Below, piece by piece: positions 1 through 5,487 of a stretch of DNA of 5,487 nt; position 1 is the first letter of the stretch; each line of letters begins with the position of its first letter. The stretch spans positions 1-5,487 of the forward strand of contig CAJYBL010000110.1 of NCBI GenBank assembly GCA_913064995.1. Reading direction: 5' to 3'. This stretch comes from an uncultured Alphaproteobacteria bacterium (lineage in GTDB: Bacteria > Pseudomonadota > Alphaproteobacteria > Puniceispirillales > Puniceispirillaceae). The notes below the pieces were generated by a model. The model had not been told where the DNA came from, did not search any database, and saw nothing but the letters and a program-made list of their open reading frames with translations. The position numbers and the translations under genes were made by a program.

Positions 1-1485
1 AATTTCATAAACACCAGCCGGACAATAGCGTTGCTCAGGTGAATCATATAGTGCCAGATTATGGCTAATCGGGACAGAGGCATCCTTTAGGGTAAGATGG
101 GCAGGCTGATTTTCTTCATGATTGGTACCCGATAAAAAGACCGATGAATTGCGGTCAAAACTGACAATGCCATCAGGTTTGGGGTAGTCAATTTTTGGGG
201 CTTCACTTGCCAGTTTTAAATTGTCATGGTCAGCATGATGCCGCAACGTCCATGGCGCTTTGCCAAAAAACAAATAGGTGTCAATCGCTGCATGCGCAAG
301 GCCGAACCAAAGGCCTTTGGCAAAACCGGGCCGGATATTCCGAACCTTGTAGAGCTCGGCCCACAGCCAGCTATCTTCCAGCCGGCTTGCATAGCTCATT
401 GGCTCGTCACCAGCTTGCAATGTTTCCAGTGATTCAAAAATAGCTTCGGCGGCAAGCATCCCCGATTTCATTGCTGTATGGGTACCTTTGATTTTTGGTA
501 CATTCAAAAAGCCTGCGGTACAGCCAACAAGACAGCCACCCGGGAAGGTTAATTTTGGTATCGATTGGAAGCCGCCTTCATTCAGCGCCCGTGCGCCATA
601 AGAAACGCGCCGCCCACCAATAAATGTATCGCGAATCGCTGGATGATTCTTAAAGCGCTGAAATTCTTCAAAAGGTGAAAGGTGCGGGTTGCTGTAATCA
701 AGCCCGACAACATAGCCAACAGCAACCTGATTACCATTAAGATGATAAAGGAACGACCCACCATAAGTGTCACTTGCCAATGGCCAGCCGACCGAATGCC
801 AAGCAAGACCAGCCTTGGCTTTTTCCGGATCAATATCCCATAACTCTTTGATACCAATGGCAAAGGTTTGCGGGTCTTTGCCTTCACGAAGGTCAAATTT
901 TTCAAAAAGATTTTTGGTTAGATGGCCGCGACAGCCCTCGGCAAAAATTGTCTGTTTGGCGTGCAATTCCATTCCGCGCATATAATTGTCGGTTGGATTG
1001 CCATCCTTGCCAATGCCCATATCGCCTGTTGCCACGCCTTTGACGCGGCCTTGATCATCATACAGAATCTCGGCTGCGGGAAAGCCGGGATAGATTTCAA
1101 CGCCAAGCGCCTCGGCCTGTTCGCCAAGCCAGCGGCAAAAATTACCCAGTGAAATAATGTAATTGCCGTGATTGTTCATGCTTGGTGGTGTTGGTATGCG
1201 AAAGCTGCCCGTTTTGGTCAAAAACATGAATTTATCGGCGGTGACTGTCGTGTCGAGCGGCGCGCTGCGTTCTTGCCAATCTGGAATAAGTTCATTCAGG
1301 CTTCGCGGCTCGAGCACGGCACCTGACAGAATATGGGCGCCAACTTCGCTTCCCTTTTCGATCAGACACACTTCGATGTTTTTGCCAGCTTCATTAGCTA
1401 GCTGTTTCAGCCGGATTGCCGCTGACAGGCCCGATGGTCCGCCGCCAACAATCACAACGTCAAATTCCATCACTTCGCGTTCCAT
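1..1485 (-). CDS. Electron-transfer flavoprotein:ubiquinone oxidoreductase (ETF-QO), C-terminus cut by window edge
   Basis: This FAD and 4Fe-4S enzyme sits on the inner membrane face and passes electrons from reduced ETF, which is fed by acyl-CoA and related dehydrogenases, to ubiquinone. The frame is open from the start codon to base 1 (495 residues visible; the family is about 540-560). Visible marks are the FAD-binding GGGPSG loop (residues 14-19), the ETF-QO stretch SEVGAHILSGAVLEP (46-60), HSVGWPL (230-236), GGSFLYH (242-248), the flavin-site block GGCLVGCTAGFLNVPKIKGT (316-335), and SPEQRYCPAGVYE near the edge. Cys488 there should be the first 4Fe-4S ligand; the other three (family motif CxxCxxC) lie outside the window. 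ATG codons at 1497, 1485 and 1470 are all in frame, with a stop directly above 1497. I chose 1485 because GGGA lies six bases upstream and the resulting N-terminus, MEREVMEFDVVIVGGG, resembles homologues. It is transcribed away from the glycosylase gene. Confidence 0.96.
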   Translation of the reverse strand, partial: MEREVMEFDVVIVGGGPSGLSAAIRLKQLANEAGKNIEVCLIEKGSEVGAHILSGAVLEPRSLNELIPDWQERSAPLDTTVTADKFMFLTKTGSFRIPTPPSMNNHGNYIISLGNFCRWLGEQAEALGVEIYPGFPAAEILYDDQGRVKGVATGDMGIGKDGNPTDNYMRGMELHAKQTIFAEGCRGHLTKNLFEKFDLREGKDPQTFAIGIKELWDIDPEKAKAGLAWHSVGWPLASDTYGGSFLYHLNGNQVAVGYVVGLDYSNPHLSPFEEFQRFKNHPAIRDTFIGGRRVSYGARALNEGGFQSIPKLTFPGGCLVGCTAGFLNVPKIKGTHTAMKSGMLAAEAIFESLETLQAGDEPMSYASRLEDSWLWAELYKVRNIRPGFAKGLWFGLAHAAIDTYLFFGKAPWTLRHHADHDNLKLASEAPKIDYPKPDGIVSFDRNSSVFLSGTNHEENQPAHLTLKDASVPISHNLALYDSPEQRYCPAGVYEI

Positions 1486-1497
1486 CTTTATTCCCAT

Positions 1498-1511
1498 CTA
1501 TGTCTACATAG
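1498..1511. promoter_or_regulatory. Candidate operator, copy 1: CTATGT-CT-ACATAG
   Basis: The arms CTATGT and ACATAG form a perfect inverted repeat around two central bases. The core TATGT-N2-ACATA is the same as in the second palindrome at 1531-1544. It lies directly upstream of the ETF-QO start region, within the expected 5' leader if the proposed promoter is right. Its length and symmetry suit a dimeric helix-turn-helix regulator of GntR, TetR or MarR type, but the regulator is not in the window and its identity is unknown. Confidence 0.5.
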
Positions 1512-1530
1512 GTTTAGAATTTAGTCGAAT

Positions 1531-1544
1531 TTATGTTAACATAA
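1531..1544. promoter_or_regulatory. Candidate operator, copy 2: perfect 14-bp palindrome TTATGTTAACATAA
   Basis: This 14-base sequence equals its own reverse complement and shares the TATGT-N2-ACATA core with the site at 1498-1511; the two centres are 33 bases apart, about three helical turns. It overlaps the candidate -10 box of the ETF-QO promoter on the minus strand (1538-1543), the usual place for a repressor to block RNA polymerase. Repression is inferred from position only. Confidence 0.55.
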
Positions 1545-1566
1545 GAAGCCTTGAAACAGGCTTCAA
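1538..1566 (-). promoter_or_regulatory. Candidate sigma70-type promoter for ETF-QO
   Basis: Read on the minus strand, TTGAAG (1566-1561) and TATGTT (1543-1538) match the -35 and -10 consensus at four of six positions each and are 17 bases apart. Transcription would begin near 1531, giving a leader of roughly 45 bases before the chosen ATG at 1485. The -10 lies inside the palindrome at 1531-1544, and the -35 lies inside an inverted repeat at 1550-1567. The match is moderate, so this is a reasoned candidate rather than a firm call. Confidence 0.4.
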
Positions 1567-1567
1567 G
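1545..1567. repeat. Two overlapping inverted repeats in the divergent intergenic region
   Basis: GAAGCC (1545-1550) pairs with GGCTTC (1559-1564) around eight bases. CTTGAA (1550-1555) pairs with TTCAAG (1562-1567) around six bases. They share bases, so only one hairpin could form at a time. No T-tract follows on either strand, so a terminator is unlikely. The second repeat covers the candidate -35 of the ETF-QO promoter and may be another protein-binding site. A further short repeat, CCAAT (1568-1572) with ATTGG (1580-1584), lies next to it. Confidence 0.4.
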
Positions 1568-1653
1568 CCAATTGATCTCATTGGATGTCCATGCAAGATT
1601 GATATTGCGCATTTTTGCCCTGATGAAACAACCAAAATTCGACGGATTTTTAT

Positions 1654-2538
1654 ATGTTTGCACAAAATGATGACCGAAATGAACTGATTGCGATGCTGGC
1701 ATGGCAATTGGATATGGGCATCGACGAGGCTTTGCTTGATGACCCTCAAGTTGATGCGGTGCCATTGCGGCTTGATCAGCTTTTGGCCGTTGCCGCACCG
1801 GCTGGTGATAAAGATGTTAGCCAAACCGCGATGGGCGGTACTGCGCTGCAACCGTCAGAAGCGGTAAAAATGGCCAATTCAGCTTTGGCTAATTCTGGAG
1901 CCATCCCCTCCGAAGACAAGACCAATACCGATAGTTCGGCGCTTGCTGACATCACCAGCCTTTCTGATCTGCAATCAGCTATGGCCAAGCTTGATGATTG
2001 CCCATTGAAACATACCGCCAGTAATCTGTGTTTTGCCGATGGCAATCCAGGCGCGCGCCTGATGATTATTGGCGAGGCACCGGGCCGTGATGAAGACCGG
2101 ATGGGGGTGCCGTTTGTCGGCGCTGATGGCCAGCTTCTTGATAAGATGATTGCCTCGATTGGTCTTGATCGGGCGTCGGTCTATCTAACCAATCTTTTGC
2201 CATGGCGCCCGCCTGGCAATCGCAGCCCAACCGATGAAGAAACGGCGATGCTGTTGCCATGGCTGTTTCGCCATGTCCAGCTTGCCAAGCCTGAATTTGT
2301 TTTGCTTTTAGGCGGGGCGGCGGCCAAATTGGTGTTAGGCAGCCATGATGGAATTATGAAATTGCGCGGTCGTTGGCGTGATGTTGATTTTGGCGATGGC
2401 CTGCCGCGGCCGGTTCTGGCCAGCCTTCATCCGGCTTATCTGTTGCGTTCGCCTGCGCAAAAACGGCTTGCGTTCGAAGATTTGCTTTTGCTGGCAAAAC
2501 AGCTTGCCGCTGTGCGGCCAAATGACGAATCAGGTTGA
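1654..2538 (+). CDS. Family 4-type uracil-DNA glycosylase, Fe-S cysteines mostly missing
   Basis: The product (294 residues) should remove uracil from DNA at the first step of base excision repair, in the cytoplasm. The catalytic core runs from about residue 105 to 285: motif GEAPGRDED (140-148), whose Glu141 aligns with the catalytic glutamate of family 4 enzymes; PFVG (153-156) of the uracil pocket; NLLPWRPPGNR (180-190); and HPAYLL (259-264), the DNA-intercalating motif. Residues 1-35 look like a short helical N-terminal segment and 48-104 is an Ala/Ser-rich, low-complexity linker. Canonical family 4 proteins bind 4Fe-4S through four cysteines; here the protein has only two, Cys116 and Cys126, and the expected positions near 113, 184 and 199-200 are Leu, Trp and Met/Leu. 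The start is the first in-frame ATG giving the N-terminal segment; the ribosome site is weak (ACGGA nearby). No strong promoter is visible upstream. UdgX is unlikely, as its distinctive motifs are absent. Confidence 0.9.
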   Translation: MFAQNDDRNELIAMLAWQLDMGIDEALLDDPQVDAVPLRLDQLLAVAAPAGDKDVSQTAMGGTALQPSEAVKMANSALANSGAIPSEDKTNTDSSALADITSLSDLQSAMAKLDDCPLKHTASNLCFADGNPGARLMIIGEAPGRDEDRMGVPFVGADGQLLDKMIASIGLDRASVYLTNLLPWRPPGNRSPTDEETAMLLPWLFRHVQLAKPEFVLLLGGAAAKLVLGSHDGIMKLRGRWRDVDFGDGLPRPVLASLHPAYLLRSPAQKRLAFEDLLLLAKQLAAVRPNDESG

Positions 2539-2579
2539 TCCGCCAGCGCCTGCAAGGTAGGAAACAAAGGTGGGTTTAA

Positions 2580-2609
2580 TTGACGATGATTATTAGCCAA
2601 CGCCATAAC
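2580..2609 (+). promoter_or_regulatory. Weak candidate promoter for the lytic transglycosylase gene
   Basis: TTGACG (2580-2585, five of six to the -35 consensus) and CATAAC (2604-2609, four of six to the -10) are 18 bases apart in the gap after the glycosylase gene. Transcription would start near 2616, only about eight bases before the ATG at 2624, so if this promoter is real a downstream start such as 2699 or 2768 becomes more likely. The rest of the 85-base gap shows no hairpin or terminator. Confidence 0.28.
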
Positions 2610-2623
2610 GCAAGGGCCTTACC

Positions 2624-4495
2624 ATGAGTTTCAATGCATCCGCCGATTTCACCAAAAAGATGCTTTGGGGTCTATTGCCCATCATGACATGTCGCATGAT
2701 GTCAAACCGCCGCACAAATCTGACCCGTTCACATGTTTATCGCTCATTTACCGCTGGCTGTAATTACATGAGGCTGGTTTTGCCAGTGATGGCCTTGCTT
2801 GTTTTCATGGCGTCAGCTAGTGCCAAATCACTGCCAGAACCATTGAGCGCGGCTGATATTATTCAATATAAGCGTCTTATTGAATTGCAGAAAAACGGCA
2901 ATATGAAACAGGCGATCCGCGAAATGGGTCGATTGAAAGATCCGGTCTTAAAAGGCCATTTGCTGGCGCAGCGATATCTTCACCCAACCGCATGGCGCTC
3001 AAGCTATAAGGAATTGTCCAGCTGGCTTGCCGCCTATAATGATCATCCGGATGCAAGCCGTCTTTACTGGCTTGCCAAACGGCGCAAACCGAAAAATGCG
3101 CGCAGCCCGAAAGCGCCAAAACCTGGTTATTTGAATGGCTATGGTCAAGCTGGCGCGCATGGTTATCGGCCGCGTATTCCGGCAAGCAATGCTCGTCGTG
3201 CCTCGCCAACGCGAACCGCATCCATTGCCCGTTCTATCCGGCGGGCAATCCGTCGTGGCTGGCCATCAGGTGCGCTTGATATTGTTAATGACCCGCAGAA
3301 TAAACGCTATTTGACTGCTGCCGAAGAAGGCCAGCTTCGTGGTGAGATTGCCCATGCCTATTTTATTTTTGGTGTTGATTCAAAGGCCATTCGGCAAGCG
3401 CGCTACGCGATTGGCATTGGACGGGAATATGCACAATTAGCCTATTGGGCAGGCGGTCTTGCATCATGGCGAAGTGGCCAGATTGATCTTGCTGGCCAGT
3501 TTTTCCGGACGCTTGCCAATCTTGCCGAAGCCAATCCGGGCGAACGAAGCGCGGCTGCCTATTGGGCGCACCGTGTTGAAATGCGCCAAGGACGCCCGCT
3601 TGAGTCCATTCGTTATCTTGAAGTCTCGGCGCGTGAAATTGACAGTTTTTACGGTGTTGTTTCGCGTCATGCGCTTGGTCAGCAAATCAACATTTCTTTT
3701 GACTTGCCTGAAATTGATGCCGGTTTTTATAGCTGGCTTGGTGCCCGCCCGGGTGGGAAACGTATTTTTGCGCTGTTACAGCTTGGCGAAACTCATTCGG
3801 CTGAGCGTGAATTGCGCTATCTCTGGATGGAAATGCCCGAACAATATCGCCTTGGGGTGATGCGCTTTGCGTCTGAACACGGCATGGCGGGACTGTCATT
3901 TCGGGTTGCTGAAATCATTCGTAAAGATACAGGTGTCAGCTGGTATGGCGCGCTTTATCCGCATCCGCAATTTAAGATCGATTATGATATTGACGAAGCG
4001 CTTGTTTGGGCGATTTCGCGTCAAGAATCAGGCTTTAACCCACGCGCCAAAAGCAGCGCCAAGGCCGCTGGCCTGATGCAGCTTATGCCCGCTACCGCTT
4101 CATTCATTGCGCGGGATCGGGGCTATCGTGGCCGCAAAAGACATCAGCTTTTTGAACCTGAACTCAACCTCAAGCTTGGCCAGAACTATATTCAGCATCT
4201 GCTTGATGAACCGCTTGTCGAAAGCTCGCTAATCCGGCTTTTGGCAGCTTATAATGGTGGACCGGGAAACTTACGCAAATGGCTTGGCAAGGTTGATCAT
4301 CAGGATGATCCGTTTTTGCTGGTTGAATCAATGCCAGCGCGTGAGACGCGATATTATGTGAAAAATGTCATTTCCAATCTTGGCATTTACCGGCAACGTT
4401 TTGGCGAGACAACACCGGCTTTGTCGGGTCTTGCCGCTGGCAATGGCGGTAAATTCGTCCCTAGTGAGGCGATTGATAAGGGTTTGGCAAATTAG
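2624..4495 (+). CDS. Periplasmic soluble lytic murein transglycosylase, Slt70-like (family 1A)
   Basis: The enzyme cleaves the glycan strand of peptidoglycan, leaving 1,6-anhydro-muramyl ends, in cell-wall turnover. The C-terminal catalytic domain (about 450-605) has all marks of the Slt family: WAISRQESGF with catalytic Glu468, AAGLMQLMPATA (481-492), AYNGGPGN (542-549) and ETRYYVKNV (574-582). Residues from about 220 to 430 form a helical-repeat region like the ring of Slt70, including the typical SFYGVVSRHALG stretch. Residues 152-211 are a very basic linker. The start is uncertain. ATG 2624 gives 623 residues and has AAGGG seven bases upstream, but the signal peptide (MRLVLPVMALLVFMASASA, residues 49-67, likely cut after ASA) begins at ATG 2768, which would give 575 residues but has no visible ribosome site; ATG 2699 is a middle option. 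It is followed 81 bases later by moaB on the same strand. Confidence 0.93.
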   Translation: MSFNASADFTKKMLWGLLPIMTCRMMSNRRTNLTRSHVYRSFTAGCNYMRLVLPVMALLVFMASASAKSLPEPLSAADIIQYKRLIELQKNGNMKQAIREMGRLKDPVLKGHLLAQRYLHPTAWRSSYKELSSWLAAYNDHPDASRLYWLAKRRKPKNARSPKAPKPGYLNGYGQAGAHGYRPRIPASNARRASPTRTASIARSIRRAIRRGWPSGALDIVNDPQNKRYLTAAEEGQLRGEIAHAYFIFGVDSKAIRQARYAIGIGREYAQLAYWAGGLASWRSGQIDLAGQFFRTLANLAEANPGERSAAAYWAHRVEMRQGRPLESIRYLEVSAREIDSFYGVVSRHALGQQINISFDLPEIDAGFYSWLGARPGGKRIFALLQLGETHSAERELRYLWMEMPEQYRLGVMRFASEHGMAGLSFRVAEIIRKDTGVSWYGALYPHPQFKIDYDIDEALVWAISRQESGFNPRAKSSAKAAGLMQLMPATASFIARDRGYRGRKRHQLFEPELNLKLGQNYIQHLLDEPLVESSLIRLLAAYNGGPGNLRKWLGKVDHQDDPFLLVESMPARETRYYVKNVISNLGIYRQRFGETTPALSGLAAGNGGKFVPSEAIDKGLAN

Positions 4496-4562
4496 CTGGC
4501 AAAATAAATCGAACATTTTGGCATGGCTGGCTGCGCCCACCGCCAGATGATGACCAAATGAT

Positions 4563-4568
4563 AAGAGG
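4563..4568 (+). promoter_or_regulatory. Ribosome binding site AAGAGG of moaB
   Basis: AAGAGG lies eight bases before the ATG at 4577. It is the best Shine-Dalgarno match in the window and fixes the moaB start. Confidence 0.7.
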
Positions 4569-4576
4569 CAAAATAA

Positions 4577-5137
4577 ATGGATCATGATAAGCGGATTGAT
4601 AAATCAATTACATTTGTGCCGGTTCATATCGCCATTTTAACCGTGTCGGATTCGCGCAAAGCTGATGATGATCGTTCGGGTGACCTGCTGGTTGGGCGGG
4701 TGCAGGAAGATGGGCATAATCTAGCCGGACGCGCCATTGTCACGGATGATTTTGACGCCATCACCAAACAGCTTCGCAGGTGGGTTGATGATAAAGCCGT
4801 CGATGTGATTGTCGCCACTGGCGGTACAGGTCTGACGGGTCGTGATGGCACACCAGAGGCGTTTAGGGCGATTTTTGAAAAGGAAATCGAAGGGTTTGGC
4901 GAGTTATTTCGCTATATCTCCTTTACCAAAATTGGCACATCAACGGTGCAGTCACGCGCCGTGGCTGGTGTTGCTGGCGGCACCTATCTATTTTCGCTTC
5001 CGGGTTCACCATCGGCCTGCCGCGATGGGTGGGATGAGATTTTGCGCTATCAGCTCGATATTCGTCACCGGCCGTGTAATTTTGTTGAAATCATGCCGCG
5101 GCTTGCTGAATCGCCAACCCAGCGCCGTGGTGGCTAA
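4577..5137 (+). CDS. moaB: Molybdenum cofactor biosynthesis protein B (MoaB/MogA family)
   Basis: The product (186 residues, a normal length for MoaB) is a cytoplasmic molybdopterin-binding protein of the MoaB/MogA family. MogA and some MoaB proteins adenylate molybdopterin before molybdenum insertion, while the role of E. coli MoaB is less clear. Visible motifs are TVSDSR (22-27), the molybdopterin-binding loop TGGTGLTGRDGTPEA (81-95), EIEGFGELFR (103-112), IGTSTVQSRA (119-128), LPGSPSAC (141-148) and the MoaB-type ending QLDIRHRPCNFVEIMPRL (159-176). The long ending and the RHRPCNF block favour MoaB over MogA. The start is set by AAGAGG upstream. Its stop codon overlaps the rnhB start (TAATG), so the two are probably co-translated. 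No other cofactor gene is in the window. Whether this organism also has MogA decides if this protein does the adenylation. Confidence 0.95.
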   Translation: MDHDKRIDKSITFVPVHIAILTVSDSRKADDDRSGDLLVGRVQEDGHNLAGRAIVTDDFDAITKQLRRWVDDKAVDVIVATGGTGLTGRDGTPEAFRAIFEKEIEGFGELFRYISFTKIGTSTVQSRAVAGVAGGTYLFSLPGSPSACRDGWDEILRYQLDIRHRPCNFVEIMPRLAESPTQRRGG

Positions 5138-5487
5138 TGCCTGATCTTGACCATGAACGGCAATTCAACGCGCCGGTGATTGGCATTGACGAGGCTGGAC
5201 GGGGGCCGTGGGCGGGGCCAGTTACGGTAACGGCAATCTGGCTTTGCCCATCTGCCTATGACACGCTTCCTGCCGGCATTGATGATTCCAAAAAAATAAA
5301 GCCGCCGCGCCGCGCCGCGCTTGCCACAACTTTGATGGCACCGCCGCATCTTTATCATACGGTTTCGATCGAGGTTGCGCAAATTGACCAGATGGGCATT
5401 TTGAAGGCTACGTTTGCTGGCATGGTGATGGCGGCATCGAAACTGGCCGAGCAAATGGTCAACGCCGGACGGGGCCCGCCGGTTCAT
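5137..5487 (+). CDS. rnhB: Ribonuclease HII, 5' part (cut by window edge)
   Basis: RNase HII cuts RNA in RNA/DNA hybrids and incises at single ribonucleotides left in DNA, starting ribonucleotide excision repair. Of an expected length near 200 residues, 117 are visible. The N-terminal signature GIDEAGRGPWAGPV (16-29) holds the first two metal-binding acids, Asp18 and Glu19, and DDSKKI is the conserved substrate-contact loop. The window ends just before the expected VDGN-like motif, so the remaining catalytic aspartates cannot be checked. The ATG overlaps the last base of the moaB stop codon (TAATG), which indicates translational coupling; there is only a weak GGTGG upstream. Trp22 in GRGPWAG replaces the Leu common in enterobacteria and is, as far as I recall, seen in alphaproteobacteria. 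Confidence 0.94.
   Translation, partial: MPDLDHERQFNAPVIGIDEAGRGPWAGPVTVTAIWLCPSAYDTLPAGIDDSKKIKPPRRAALATTLMAPPHLYHTVSIEVAQIDQMGILKATFAGMVMAASKLAEQMVNAGRGPPVH

Noticed and set aside
1..1485. FixC or geranylgeranyl reductase-like flavoprotein instead of ETF-QO
   Set aside because: The SPEQRYCPAGVYE stretch leading into the 4Fe-4S domain and the GGCLVGCTAGFLNVPKIKGT block are those of full-length ETF-QO.
1572..1585. FNR/FixK-type box beginning TTGAT
   Set aside because: The second half reads TTGGA instead of ATCAA, so the dyad is not there.
1572..1600. TTGATC-N17-AAGATT as a promoter for the glycosylase gene
   Set aside because: The -10 matches only three of six consensus bases; no stronger plus-strand candidate stood out in the region either.
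1172..1687. 171-codon plus-strand open frame opposite the ETF-QO start and across the intergenic region
   Set aside because: It is antisense to ETF-QO for most of its length, runs through the divergent promoter region into the glycosylase gene, and its product resembles no family I know.
1654..2538. UdgX-type glycosylase that crosslinks to uracil DNA
   Set aside because: UdgX has a GEQPG-type first motif and a KRRIH insertion; this protein has GEAPG and no such insertion.
2281..3540. Recurrent CTTGCC(A) word as a possible uptake or regulatory repeat
   Set aside because: Most of the copies I checked here are in frame as Leu-Ala codons, so codon preference in alanine- and leucine-rich proteins explains them.
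4527..4546. CTGGC...GCCAG hairpin after the lytic transglycosylase gene as a terminator
   Set aside because: The stem is only five pairs with a ten-base loop and no T-tract follows, so intrinsic termination is unlikely.
5134..5487. Minus-strand open frame opposite rnhB
   Set aside because: It is a shadow of the RNase HII frame, which has clear family motifs.

Overview
The window reads as ordinary chromosomal DNA of an alphaproteobacterium. The five protein products have an alphaproteobacterial look, base composition appears close to balanced by eye, and leucine codons favour CTT and TTG over the CTG/CTC typical of high-GC relatives. A marine lineage such as SAR116/Puniceispirillales would fit, but that is a guess and no marker gene here settles it.

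Layout: (1) 1-1485, minus strand: electron-transfer flavoprotein:ubiquinone oxidoreductase (ETF-QO), cut off at the left edge just after the first cysteine of its 4Fe-4S motif. (2) 1486-1653: a divergent intergenic region with a candidate sigma70-type promoter for ETF-QO, two copies of one palindrome (TATGT-N2-ACATA) 33 bp apart, and a cluster of overlapping inverted repeats. (3) 1654-2538, plus: a family 4-type uracil-DNA glycosylase that keeps the active-site motifs but has lost most of the cysteines that normally bind an Fe-S cluster. (4) 2624-4495, plus: a periplasmic Slt70-like lytic transglycosylase with an uncertain start and a strongly basic linker. (5) 4577-5137, plus: MoaB of molybdenum cofactor synthesis. 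(6) 5137-5487, plus: RNase HII (rnhB), overlapping moaB by one base (TAATG) and cut off at the right edge.

The four plus-strand genes point the same way with gaps of 85, 81 and -1 bases and no convincing terminator between them, so at least moaB-rnhB and possibly slt-moaB-rnhB are co-transcribed. The functions (DNA repair, cell-wall turnover, cofactor synthesis, RNA/DNA hybrid repair) do not form one pathway. ETF-QO passes electrons from acyl-CoA and amine dehydrogenases to the quinone pool and is transcribed away from them.

I found no mobile element, CRISPR array, RNA gene or defence system. The most interesting signal is the pair of matching palindromes in the ETF-QO promoter region; the rest is mostly housekeeping with a few family-level oddities.
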